Source of the DNA: Saprospirales bacterium
GTDB lineage: Bacteria; Bacteroidota; Bacteroidia; Chitinophagales; Saprospiraceae
Assembly (NCBI GenBank): GCA_002698985.1
Contig: PAAY01000025.1
Coordinates: 1 to 53,595, forward strand
Length of the DNA: 53,595 bases
Direction: 5' to 3'
Position numbers and translations under genes: made by a program. This document shows, piece by piece, positions 24,006 to 32,607 of this stretch. The stretch's first letter is position 1; each line of letters starts with the position of its first letter. A model generated the notes under the pieces. It did no database searches. It saw nothing but the letters and a program-made list of their open reading frames with translations, and was not told the DNA's origin.

Positions 24006-26975
24006 ATGCTAAAAAAAACACTTTCCTTTTTTGCGTTGATGGCCGGAATGATGACCATTTCGGCTTTCACCTTCAGGGCTGGTGAGCAGCCTGCTGCCGG
24101 CATGGAGGATGCCGTGCGGGAGCAGGTGTGGGTGGACAGCATCTTCAATGCCATGACCCCCGCCGAGCGCTATGGACAACTGGTGTGGGTGCGGGCAAAC
24201 ACCGACTGGAGCGACGAAAACCTGGATGCCGTGGCCCGTCAGATAGAGCAGCACCAGGTGGGAGGCTTGTGTTTTTTCAACCCTTCGGGCAAAGGCACGC
24301 CGGCAAAGCAGGTGGAGCTGACCAACCGCTTTCAGGCGCTCACCCGGCACGTGCCGCTTTTCGTCTCAATAGACGCCGAGTGGGGCATCGGCTGGCGATA
24401 CCGGGGGCAGGCCGTGGCATTCCCCCGCCAGATGATGCTGGGCGCCATTCAGGACAACACCCTCATTTACGAGATGGGCGCTGAAATTGCCCGGCACTGC
24501 CGGGCGATGGGCATCCACATCAACTTTGCGCCGGTGGCCGATGTGAACAACAATGCTGCAAATCCGGTCATCAACTACCGCTCTTTTGGGGAGGACCCGC
24601 AGCAGGTGGCCCTGAAGGCCTGGCATTACATGCGGGGTATGCAGGACAATGGCCTGATGGCCTGCGCCAAGCATTTCCCCGGCCACGGCGACACCGATGT
24701 GGACAGCCACCACGACCTGCCCGTCATCACCCACAGCCGCCAGCGCCTCGACAGCGTAGAGCTGATGCCCTTCAAAATGCTGACGGCACAGGGCGTAGCC
24801 AGCGTGATGGTGGCCCATCTTCAGGTGCCTGCCCTCGACGACAGGCCCAACACCCCGACCACGCTTTCCAGAAAGGTGGTTACCGGCATTTTGAAGGAGG
24901 AATGGCACTATCCAGGGCTCATCATGACGGATGCGCTGGAGATGCAGGGGGTGGCCAAACACCACGGCCCCGGTGAGGCGGCCGCCAAAGCCCTGGCTGC
25001 CGGCAACGACGTGCTGCTGCTGCCGGCTGATGTAGAGGCCGCCATTGCGACGATAAACAACTGGCTGGAAGCGGGAAAACTGGACAGCAACCAGGTGAAC
25101 AACAGCGTGAGAAAGGTGCTGCGCTGGAAATACCGGATGGGACTCACGCAGTTCAAACCCCTCCCGACGGAAGGGCTGAATGCGGTTCTCAACGATCCGA
25201 ACTCATTGGCCCTGCGCCGGAAGCTCATCCGCCACGCCATCACCCTGGTCAGAAATGACAAGGATATTTTGCCCTTCGGAGAAAAGGCCTGGAAGCTGGA
25301 GCTGGGGGCTGTGGCCATTGGCGCCGGCGCCGGCAATGCTTTTCAGCAGCGCCTGGAAAGCTACCACGATTTTGAGCTTTTTCAGACGGCCAAAGACCCG
25401 GGCCGGGCTGTACAGCGCAAGCTCATCCAACAGCTCAAAGACAAAGACGCCGTGGTGGTGAGCCTGCACGGCATGAGCCAGCGGGCCAGCCAGAATTACG
25501 GACTCAGTAAAAATGCCATTGCCTTCGTCAAAAACCTGAACGAGCAGGTGCCTGTGGTTTTGGTCGCCTTTGGCAATGCTTACTCGCTGCGCAATTTCGA
25601 CGAGCTGGACTGCGTGCTCACCACCTATGAAGACGGCGAGGACGTCGAAGACCTGGCAGCTCAGGCACTTTTCGGGGCCTTTGCCATTCAGGGCCGATTG
25701 CCCGTTACGGCTTCCGACAAGTGCCGCTCGGGGCAGGGCATCACCCTGCCTGCCTTGCAACGCCTGGGCTATGGCCTCCCGGAAGAGGCCGAGATGAGTT
25801 CCGCCAAATTGCTGAAGCTGGACACCCTGATTCAGTCGGCCATCGACAGCCAGGCTTTGCCGGGGGCGGTCATCCTCGTTGCCCGGCAGGGCAAAATCAT
25901 CTTCAACAAAGCCTGGGGCCGGCACACCTATGAGGCCAGCGCGCCCGCCACCCAGACAAGCGACATCTTCGACCTGGCCAGCATCACCAAAATCGCTGCG
26001 ACCACCGTGTCACTGATGCGCCTGCAAGACGAGGGGCGCTTTCATTTCCTTGATCCTGTGGAAAAATACCTTCAGGAGTACGAGGGCAGCAACAAGGCCG
26101 GCATTCCCCTGCTGAAAATGCTGACCCACCGGGCCCGCCTGACGACCTGGATCAAGTTTTACGAAGCTACACTCGATGAGAAGGGGTTCCCTTCAAAAGA
26201 ATACTACCGACCGGTGAAGAGCCGGGAGTTCCCCTGGCCTGTGGCCAAAGACCTCTGGCTGCGTGCCGATTATCCGGACAGCATCTGGCTGGCCATCCGT
26301 GAAAGCCCCCTGCTGGAAAAAGAGGAATACCGATACAGTGATCTGGCTTTTTACATCGCCGGCGAAATCGTGCATCGCCTCACTGGAAAACCGGTTGAAG
26401 AATACGCTGCTGAGCGCTTTTATGGGCCGCTGGGCATGCGACACACCACCTACCGGCCTTATGAGCGGTTTTCCCTCGGGCAGATCCCGCCGACAGAGGA
26501 GGATGCCTACTTCCGTCACCGCCGTATTCAGGGTTATGTGCACGACATGGGTGCTGCCATGCTCAATCAGGCCACCGGCCATGCTGGCCTCTTCTCCACC
26601 TCAGAAGACCTGGCCGTGCTCATACAGATGCTCCTCAATGGCGGCAGCTACGGTGGGCGCCAATACCTGGAACCGCAGACCATCGAGCTGTACGCCTCCC
26701 GTTGCGGCAGCTGCACCCGCCGTGGCATCGGCTTCGACATGCTGCAACTGAAGGAAGGCGCCCAGCCCAACCTCTCAACCCTGGCCAGCGAGAACACTTT
26801 TGGCCACCTGGGCTTCACCGGCACCGCCGCCTGGGCCGACCCCGACAACGAAATGGTCTTCATATTTCTGTCCAACCGGACTTATCCCTCCATGTTCAAC
26901 AGGAAGTTTTCTGAAATGAATGTACGTGGAAAGGCGATGGATGCCGTGTATGAGGCGATGGGACACCTTCGGTGA
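24006..26975 (+). CDS. GH3 beta-N-acetylhexosaminidase (NagZ-like) fused to a beta-lactamase-type serine hydrolase
   Basis: 989 residues with a signal peptide (LSFFALMAGMMTISAF). The N-terminal half is a NagZ-like glycoside hydrolase family 3 domain: KHFPGHGDTD at residues 222-231 with the catalytic His loop, and the nucleophile D309 in GLIMTDALEM. A GH3 C-terminal domain follows to about residue 590. From residue about 600 comes a class C beta-lactamase/DD-peptidase fold: S659-I-T-K662 is the SxxK motif, Y777-S-D779 sits at the YxN position (Asp for Asn) and FGHLGFTGT is the third motif. The pairing suggests periplasmic peptidoglycan turnover. Its last codons (His-Leu-Arg-stop) are the first palindrome of hairpin array B. 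Confidence 0.92.
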   Translation: MLKKTLSFFALMAGMMTISAFTFRAGEQPAAGMEDAVREQVWVDSIFNAMTPAERYGQLVWVRANTDWSDENLDAVARQIEQHQVGGLCFFNPSGKGTPAKQVELTNRFQALTRHVPLFVSIDAEWGIGWRYRGQAVAFPRQMMLGAIQDNTLIYEMGAEIARHCRAMGIHINFAPVADVNNNAANPVINYRSFGEDPQQVALKAWHYMRGMQDNGLMACAKHFPGHGDTDVDSHHDLPVITHSRQRLDSVELMPFKMLTAQGVASVMVAHLQVPALDDRPNTPTTLSRKVVTGILKEEWHYPGLIMTDALEMQGVAKHHGPGEAAAKALAAGNDVLLLPADVEAAIATINNWLEAGKLDSNQVNNSVRKVLRWKYRMGLTQFKPLPTEGLNAVLNDPNSLALRRKLIRHAITLVRNDKDILPFGEKAWKLELGAVAIGAGAGNAFQQRLESYHDFELFQTAKDPGRAVQRKLIQQLKDKDAVVVSLHGMSQRASQNYGLSKNAIAFVKNLNEQVPVVLVAFGNAYSLRNFDELDCVLTTYEDGEDVEDLAAQALFGAFAIQGRLPVTASDKCRSGQGITLPALQRLGYGLPEEAEMSSAKLLKLDTLIQSAIDSQALPGAVILVARQGKIIFNKAWGRHTYEASAPATQTSDIFDLASITKIAATTVSLMRLQDEGRFHFLDPVEKYLQEYEGSNKAGIPLLKMLTHRARLTTWIKFYEATLDEKGFPSKEYYRPVKSREFPWPVAKDLWLRADYPDSIWLAIRESPLLEKEEYRYSDLAFYIAGEIVHRLTGKPVEEYAAERFYGPLGMRHTTYRPYERFSLGQIPPTEEDAYFRHRRIQGYVHDMGAAMLNQATGHAGLFSTSEDLAVLIQMLLNGGSYGGRQYLEPQTIELYASRCGSCTRRGIGFDMLQLKEGAQPNLSTLASENTFGHLGFTGTAAWADPDNEMVFIFLSNRTYPSMFNRKFSEMNVRGKAMDAVYEAMGHLR

Positions 26976-27195
26976 AGTTTAAACGGCTGCGCCGGGGTTA
27001 GTCCGCCTTCGGTGGAGTTTAGTTCACCTGCGGTGAAGTTTAAACGACTTCGTCGGGTTTAGTCCGCCTGTCGGCGGAGTTTAGTTCACCTTTGGTGAAG
27101 TTTAAATGCCTGCGGCAGGTTTAGTCCGCCTTTGGCGGTGTTTAGTTCATCTTCGATGAAGTTTAAACGGCAGTGCCGGGTTTAGCTAGGCAGCC
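26963..27195 (+). repeat. Hairpin array B, starting inside the GH3 fusion gene's stop
   Basis: Eleven palindromes joined by GTTTA. In order: ACACC-TTC-GGTG (contains the gene's stop), CGGC-TGC-GCCG, then a repeating triplet of types TCCGCC/GGCGGA, TTCACC/GGTGAA and AACGGC or ATGCC: TCCGCC-TTC-GGTGGA, TTCACC-TGC-GGTGAA, CGAC-TTC-GTCG, TCCGCC-TGTC-GGCGGA, TTCACC-TTT-GGTGAA, TGCC-TGC-GGCA, TCCGCC-TTT-GGCGGT, TTCATC-TTC-GATGAA, CGGC-AGT-GCCG, tail GGCAGCC. Both arms change together in CGAC/GTCG and TTCATC/GATGAA. Confidence 0.95.
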
Positions 27196-27206
27196 TCATT
27201 TCCTCT

Positions 27207-27256
27207 CCCGACGGATGTCGGGATCAGTTCCTCGGTTCTTCGATTCCTCATTCCTC
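27207..27256. repeat. CCCGAC hairpin plus inverted 8-bp repeats
   Basis: CCCGAC-GGAT-GTCGGG (27207-27222), then ATC and 8-mers AGTTCCTC, GGTTCTTC, GATTCCTC, ATTCCTC. This is the reverse-complement form of the GAGGAACT repeats at 23839-23874; a similar hairpin plus GATCAGTTCCTC lies at 39115-39142. It may terminate the convergent beta-barrel gene operon or the GH3 gene. Confidence 0.8.
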
Positions 27257-27264
27257 AAAAAAAA

Positions 27265-28827
27265 TCACTTAAGTCCCACGCGGGCGCCGAGGAAGAGCGA
27301 GAAGCTATAGATTTTGTCTTTGTTGGTGCCGATGCCCTTTTCCATGAGGTAGTGCTGGTAGTTGGGCTGCAGGAAGATGCTGGTGCGGCCTGAGAGGTAT
27401 CTTTCGATGCCCAGTCCGAGGTTGGCGGTGAGGTAGAAGTTGTCGTTCAGGCTGCCGCCGTCGAAGAGGCCTTCGGGAAAGTCTTTTTCCTCTTTGAGGG
27501 AAGGTGTTTCTCCCTCAGAGGGCGGGTTGGGAGCAGCCAGGTTGAAGGTGGGCGTGTAGGTATATCTGAACTCGTAAACGGAGGAGGTGATGAAATGACC
27601 GGCGATGCCCAGGCCTCCGTACATGCGCCAGTTGCCGGTGTTTTTGAAGTAGTAATTAAGCGTCAACGGAATTTGCAGGATGTCTTGCTGGATGCCGTGG
27701 AAGTCCTCTTTCACATAGTAGTCCACCGTTTGGAATAGGAGCACGGGTGTGTTGGGGATGTAGCGCTTGAAAGAGTAAATGCCACCCGTTTGGAAAGCCC
27801 AGCGGTTGCGTTTGAAGTCCACCAGGATACCACCGCCGTAACCGCTGGCAGCGGTAGTGTCTTCTTCTGTTTTGATTTGCGTACCCTGAAACTCAAACCT
27901 GTCTGAGGGGGTGGCCACGATGTTGTAATCCACGGTGCTGAGAAGGCTGAACCTGACATCCAGCGGGGCCTGGAGTTTCATTGTCTTCGGCAAAATGAGG
28001 GCGCTGATGGTCTGGGACTCCACGCTTTCAAAATCATTGCTGAGCAGGTCGAAATCCTCGTCAACAGCAATGAACTCATTGGTATTGACAGACAGCTCTC
28101 TGTTGAGGCTATTGGCTGTCAGTTGTTCCATCGCCCTGCCGGGCAACGGGAATGGGAGCGATTGTTTTTCAGTTGTGGCTTGCCCGTTTGTCAGGGCGGA
28201 GAAGTTCCTGTTGGTGTTTTCGTTCTCAGCAAAATAGCCACTGTCCGATGTCGGCGGCAGTTCGCCATTGCCTTGTGGGGCCATGCTGACTTGCGAAATT
28301 CCGGCATCATTGGGTGAATCGGATACAGAAGTAGTTTCGGTCTGCTGGATTGCCGGGAGTTGCTTGCCGGCCACCGGTTGATGAGGTTTCAGCAACAGCG
28401 GCTCGAAACGGATGAGAGCCATCAACAGCAGGGCCATCAATACCAGCTCGGCAGTTTTTTGCTGGAGGATCCTTTTTCGGAGGATAAATTCATTTTCCAG
28501 GCGCTGAGCCATTCGTTTCCAGTGGCTTTCCTGGAGGGGAACGGAGTAGTTGTGCAGTTTGTCATGAACCACCGAATCGATGGCTGCTTCATTTTCCAGG
28601 ATTTCTGCAGCTTCTTCGGTGTCGAGGATTTTTTCCATGGCTTCCCAGCCGGCAGCGGGTGTGGTCACTTCCACATTGCCAAGCTTGTTGGCAATGGCTT
28701 CGTCAAAGGCAGGAGCGGCTGCATCCATGCGCAGTTCCAGTATATCCCAGGTAGCCGGGTCATACTCCACTTCCAGGTTTTGCAACCTGGACCGCATCCA
28801 TTCATCCATTTGACTATTCGCTTTCAT
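27265..28827 (-). CDS. Anti-sigma-like triple-repeat domain, one membrane helix and predicted outer-membrane beta-barrel
   Basis: 520 residues from the ATG at 28825-28827 (MKANSQMDEW). Residues 14-34, 48-68 and 90-110 are three copies of a short motif with spacing L-x-N-x5-11-W-x2-M/L (RLQNLEVEYDPATWDIL; KLGNVEVTTPAAGWEAM; KLHNYSVPLQESHWKRM). A hydrophobic stretch at 127-141 follows (LVLMALLLMALI), then a low-complexity Gln/Thr/Ser linker, then from about residue 300 a PorT-like antiparallel barrel (AFQTGGIYSFKRYIP; LTLNYYFKNTGNWRMYGGLGIAGHF) ending FSLFLGARVGLK. It overlaps the ECF sigma gene by 14 nt, so it is probably its regulator. Whether one chain really spans both membranes is open. 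Confidence 0.8.
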   Translation of the reverse strand: MKANSQMDEWMRSRLQNLEVEYDPATWDILELRMDAAAPAFDEAIANKLGNVEVTTPAAGWEAMEKILDTEEAAEILENEAAIDSVVHDKLHNYSVPLQESHWKRMAQRLENEFILRKRILQQKTAELVLMALLLMALIRFEPLLLKPHQPVAGKQLPAIQQTETTSVSDSPNDAGISQVSMAPQGNGELPPTSDSGYFAENENTNRNFSALTNGQATTEKQSLPFPLPGRAMEQLTANSLNRELSVNTNEFIAVDEDFDLLSNDFESVESQTISALILPKTMKLQAPLDVRFSLLSTVDYNIVATPSDRFEFQGTQIKTEEDTTAASGYGGGILVDFKRNRWAFQTGGIYSFKRYIPNTPVLLFQTVDYYVKEDFHGIQQDILQIPLTLNYYFKNTGNWRMYGGLGIAGHFITSSVYEFRYTYTPTFNLAAPNPPSEGETPSLKEEKDFPEGLFDGGSLNDNFYLTANLGLGIERYLSGRTSIFLQPNYQHYLMEKGIGTNKDKIYSFSLFLGARVGLK

Positions 28828-29380
28828 AAATCTTGTTCCTCGCAATCAACGCTTCCTGCAGTTTCACCCGGGCTTTTACCAGGTTCGACCTTGAAGTACT
28901 CTCGGTAATGTCAAGCAGGTCGGCAATTTCTTTGTGGCTGTAGCCTTCAATCACATACAGGTTAAAAACAGCCCGGTAAGCCGGGGTCAGGTTTTGTATG
29001 GCCTGAAGGATTTCCTGTTCGGTCATCTGGCTGAGGGCATCGGCATCGTCAGTGCCAACGTGGTATACCGTGTCGATGTCTTCAGTCCTTCTCCGCACCA
29101 TTTTGCGGTAGTAATCGATGGCAGTATTTACCATGATACGTCTAATCCAGGAGGAAAGTGACGTACCTGGCTCGTAGCGGTGCATGTTTTTGAAGACCTT
29201 GATAAATCCTTCGTGCAGGATATCCAGGGCTTCATCCTGGTTACTGGCATACCGCAAGCACACACCCATCATTTTGGGATAGTGTTCTTCGTAAAGGACC
29301 TTTTGTGCCCAGCGTTCCTTGCGGATGCATGCTGTGATCAGGTCGCTTTCTTCGTAATTAAAAGGTATCGCGATATCCAT
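28814..29380 (-). CDS. ECF-type RNA polymerase sigma factor
   Basis: 188 residues. Region 2 is seen in YEEHYPKMMGVCLRYASNQDEALDILHEGFIKVF and the following SWIRRIMVNTAIDYYRK; region 4 in LTPAYRAVFNLYVIEGYSHKEIADLL with an HTH near the end (ITESTSRSNLVKARVKL). Length and both regions fit the ECF family typical of Bacteroidota. The start of the next gene lies inside its 3' end, so the pair is translated together; the partner's N-terminal repeats and single membrane helix look like the inhibitory partner. No TTTG/TAnnTTTG promoter was found upstream, which would be consistent with autoregulation by this sigma factor (inference). Confidence 0.93.
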   Translation of the reverse strand: MDIAIPFNYEESDLITACIRKERWAQKVLYEEHYPKMMGVCLRYASNQDEALDILHEGFIKVFKNMHRYEPGTSLSSWIRRIMVNTAIDYYRKMVRRRTEDIDTVYHVGTDDADALSQMTEQEILQAIQNLTPAYRAVFNLYVIEGYSHKEIADLLDITESTSRSNLVKARVKLQEALIARNKIYESE

Positions 29381-29808
29381 GCAATGCTGAATAATTGGTT
29401 AGGGAAAATTGCCCCTCTGCCAATCCAGTGTTAGTTGAACGCAGGAGCAGCCGGTTTTGCTGCTTTGCGGGAGGAACTGAATTTTCAGAGGAGGCGAAAA
29501 ATACAACAACAAAATCAAATGCGGGAAACCGGGCATCGAAAGGAAGGCCAAATGTCTTGCATAAGCCGCTGCATCCTTCCTTTTTACCGAAGGAAATAAA
29601 AACAAATAGGTTTAAATTTTTGCATAGAAAACAATTTGTTTCTTATTGGCGCCTGGAATTCTTAACTTTGCGGGTGCTTTTTACCTCGCTTCGCAAAGGT
29701 AGTTTGCACTTCAAATGAGAAGTTTGCGGGCGAATCGCAGCGTTTACCTGAGACCCCAAATTCCTTCTGCGTTACGCATAGAACGAACAAATAGAAATTC
29801 ACTCATCC
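29381..29808. other. Divergent regulatory gap between the sigma operon and topoisomerase gene
   Basis: 428 nt with no credible gene. It holds the candidate promoter at 29635-29670 for the rightward gene, leaving a leader of about 130 nt. The left part would hold the sigma operon promoter, which I cannot locate. Confidence 0.5.
29635..29670 (+). promoter_or_regulatory. Candidate promoter of topoisomerase IV subunit A
   Basis: TTTG at 29635-29638 and an exact TAACTTTG -7 box at 29663-29670. The 24-nt spacing is longer than usual, so the -7 box is the stronger evidence. Confidence 0.5.
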
Positions 29809-32496
29809 ATGGCAAAATCCAAGAAGCCGTTTGTTCCGGAACCCTTGAGCAACAACGGCAATGGCAGCGAACACAGCGAAGGGCATGTCCTCAGCATATC
29901 GGGCATGTACCAGAATTACTTCCTTGATTACGCATCTTACGTCATTCTGGAACGGGCCGTTCCGGCAGTTGAGGATGGCCTGAAACCCGTGCAACGGCGC
30001 ATTCTGCACGCCATGTATGAGATGAACGATGGCCGCTACCACAAGGTGGCCAACATCATCGGGCAGACCATGCAGTACCACCCGCACGGTGATGCTGCCA
30101 TCGGCGATGCCTTGGTGAACCTGGGCCAAAAAGACCTGCTGATTGATACCCAGGGAAACTGGGGGGATTACCGCACGGGCGACAGCGCTGCGGCACCCCG
30201 ATACATCGAGGCACGCCTGTCAAAATTTGCGCTGGAGGTGGCGTTCAATCCACAAACCACCAACTGGCAGCTTAGTTACGACGGTCGGAAGAAAGAGCCC
30301 ATCACGCTGCCCATGAAGTTCCCGCTGGTGTTGGCCCAGGGGGCCGACGGAATTGCGGTGGGACTCTCCACCAAGATATTGCCGCACAACTTCAATGAGC
30401 TTTGCAAAGCGTCCATAGACATCCTCCGCGGCAAGCGGGTGAAGATCTACCCGGATTTTCCGACGGGAGGCATGGTGGATGTGAGCGAGTACAACGGCGG
30501 CAAACGGGGCGGCAGGATAAAATCGAGGGCCCGCATAGAGAAAGCAGATAAGAACAGGCTGCTGATCAAAGACCTACCTTATGGGGTCACCACTGATTCA
30601 TTGATCGACAGCATTACCAAAGCAGCTGAAAAGGGCAAGATCAAAATCAAAAAGATCGATGACAACACCGCTGCTGAAGTGGAAATTGCGATAGAATTGG
30701 CTTCGGGTGTTTCTCCGGATCTTGCCATCGATGCCCTTTACGCTTTCACTGCTTGCGAGACCTCCATCTCCCCCAATGCCTGTGTGATCATTGACAACAA
30801 GCCCCACTTCATGACGGTGGAGGAAATCCTAAGGATCAGTACGGAAAACACCAAAGACCTGCTTCGGCAAGAGCTGGAGATCAAGCTCCATGAATTGAAG
30901 GAGAAATGGTTTTTTGCCAGCCTCGAAAAGATATTCATTGAAAACAGGGTTTACCACGAAATCGAGGAATGTGAAAGCTGGGAGGAAGTGATGGCCACCA
31001 TCCACCGGGAAATGCGGAAATATGTTTCCACTCCTTCTGACAATGCTCCCAAGTCGGATAAGCGACTGAAATTGTTCCGTGAGCTAACTGATGAAGATGT
31101 GGTCCGGCTGACGGAAATACGCATCAAGCGAATTTCAAAATACAACTCTTTCAAGGCCGATGAAAAAATTCAGGAGCTCCTGAACGAACTGGCCGAAACC
31201 GAGCATCACCTGGCCCATCTGACGGATTACGCCGTGGCATGGTTCGAGATGTTGCGCGACAAATACGGAAAGGACAAACAGCGCAAAACAGAAATTACCA
31301 GTTTTGAAAATATTCAGGCTGTAGAAGTTGTTGCCAACAATGCCAAGCTTTATGTCAACCGAAAAGAAGGCTTCATTGGCATGGGCCTGAAAAAGGATGA
31401 ATTTGTTTGCGACTGCTCGGATATTGACGATATCATCGTTTTCCGTAAGGATGGAAAATTCCAGGTCGTCAGAATTGCCGACAAGGTTTTCGTCGGAAAA
31501 AATATCATCCATGTTGCAGTCTGGAAAAAAGGTGATGACCGGACCACCTACAACATGATTTATGTGGATGGGAAAACCGGCCGAAGCTTTGCCAAGCGCT
31601 TCAACGTTACGGCCATTACCCGGGAAAAAGAATACGACCTGACTGCCGGTGCACCGAATTCCAAGGTGCTGTATTTTTCAGCCAACCCAAATGGTGAGGC
31701 CGAGCTGGTTACGGTCATGTTGAGTCCAAATTGCACCGCAAGGATCAAGACCTTCGATTACGGCTTTGCCGATCTGGCCATCAAAGGCCGCAGTTCAAAA
31801 GGGAATATTGTGACAAAATATCCCGTGAAGAAAATTGTACTAAAAGAGGCTGGCCAATCAACCATCGGTGCCATGAAGGTGTGGATGGATGAAGTAAGTG
31901 GCCGGCTGAACACCGATGAGCGTGGAAAATATCTGGGTGAGTTTGATACCGGGGATTACATTCTGGCAATATACAAAGACGGAAGCTACGAAGTTGTCAC
32001 CTTCGACCTTGCCAAACGCTTTGAGGTGAAAGATTTGGTCTACATTTCGCAATTCGATGTGGATGCACCGGTGAGTGCAATATATTACGATGGGTATAAA
32101 GGCAAAGTAATGGTGAAGCGGTTTTACATCGAAACCACTTCAACCGATCAGAAGTTTCCATTTATTACCGATCACAAGAGCTCGAAGCTTTATTTTGCAA
32201 CCGCCGATAAAAATCCCGTCGTTAAATATTCCTACAAAACGAAAACGGGCAAGAAAGAGGCCGAGGTAGATCTTGCCGGATTCATGGATATTAAAGGCTG
32301 GAAGGCCATCGGGAATAAGCTCACTGATTACAAATTGTTGTCGGTGAAAAATATTTCAGAAAAAGAAACTTCTGTGGATGATGCTGAGGTGAAAGAACAG
32401 AAAACACAAAAGGCCACAGCAAAAGACGAAAAACTCCATGCGGGTGACACCATCGAATTTGATGTTGATGAAAAAGGACAAGGCAAGCTGTTTTAG
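29809..32496 (+). CDS. parC: DNA topoisomerase IV subunit A (ParC/GyrA family)
   Basis: 895 residues. The N-terminal breakage-reunion domain carries YVILERAVPAVEDGLKPVQRRIL, HPHGDAAIGDALV and the catalytic tyrosine Y132 in AAPRYIEARL. The C-terminal part (about residues 520-840) has divergent propeller blades (GFADLAIKGRSSKGNIVTKY; GDYILAIYKDGSYEVV) instead of a clean GyrA-box set, as expected for the topoisomerase IV subunit of Bacteroidota. The tail is acidic/charged. With ParE (not here) it unlinks daughter chromosomes. In the quinolone-sensitive loop the residue equivalent to GyrA Ser83 reads as Ala (A96). The GyrA alternative is less likely given the degenerate C-terminal domain. Confidence 0.88.
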   Translation: MAKSKKPFVPEPLSNNGNGSEHSEGHVLSISGMYQNYFLDYASYVILERAVPAVEDGLKPVQRRILHAMYEMNDGRYHKVANIIGQTMQYHPHGDAAIGDALVNLGQKDLLIDTQGNWGDYRTGDSAAAPRYIEARLSKFALEVAFNPQTTNWQLSYDGRKKEPITLPMKFPLVLAQGADGIAVGLSTKILPHNFNELCKASIDILRGKRVKIYPDFPTGGMVDVSEYNGGKRGGRIKSRARIEKADKNRLLIKDLPYGVTTDSLIDSITKAAEKGKIKIKKIDDNTAAEVEIAIELASGVSPDLAIDALYAFTACETSISPNACVIIDNKPHFMTVEEILRISTENTKDLLRQELEIKLHELKEKWFFASLEKIFIENRVYHEIEECESWEEVMATIHREMRKYVSTPSDNAPKSDKRLKLFRELTDEDVVRLTEIRIKRISKYNSFKADEKIQELLNELAETEHHLAHLTDYAVAWFEMLRDKYGKDKQRKTEITSFENIQAVEVVANNAKLYVNRKEGFIGMGLKKDEFVCDCSDIDDIIVFRKDGKFQVVRIADKVFVGKNIIHVAVWKKGDDRTTYNMIYVDGKTGRSFAKRFNVTAITREKEYDLTAGAPNSKVLYFSANPNGEAELVTVMLSPNCTARIKTFDYGFADLAIKGRSSKGNIVTKYPVKKIVLKEAGQSTIGAMKVWMDEVSGRLNTDERGKYLGEFDTGDYILAIYKDGSYEVVTFDLAKRFEVKDLVYISQFDVDAPVSAIYYDGYKGKVMVKRFYIETTSTDQKFPFITDHKSSKLYFATADKNPVVKYSYKTKTGKKEAEVDLAGFMDIKGWKAIGNKLTDYKLLSVKNISEKETSVDDAEVKEQKTQKATAKDEKLHAGDTIEFDVDEKGQGKLF

Positions 32497-32607
32497 AGCC
32501 TGCCTTGGACTTTTTAACCCAAAGCGAACTGCTTTGGGAAAATTCATGCTTTTCTTTTCAGAGAGGAGGGGTGGGATATCCCACTTCGTTTTGCGTATAG
32601 TCCATAA

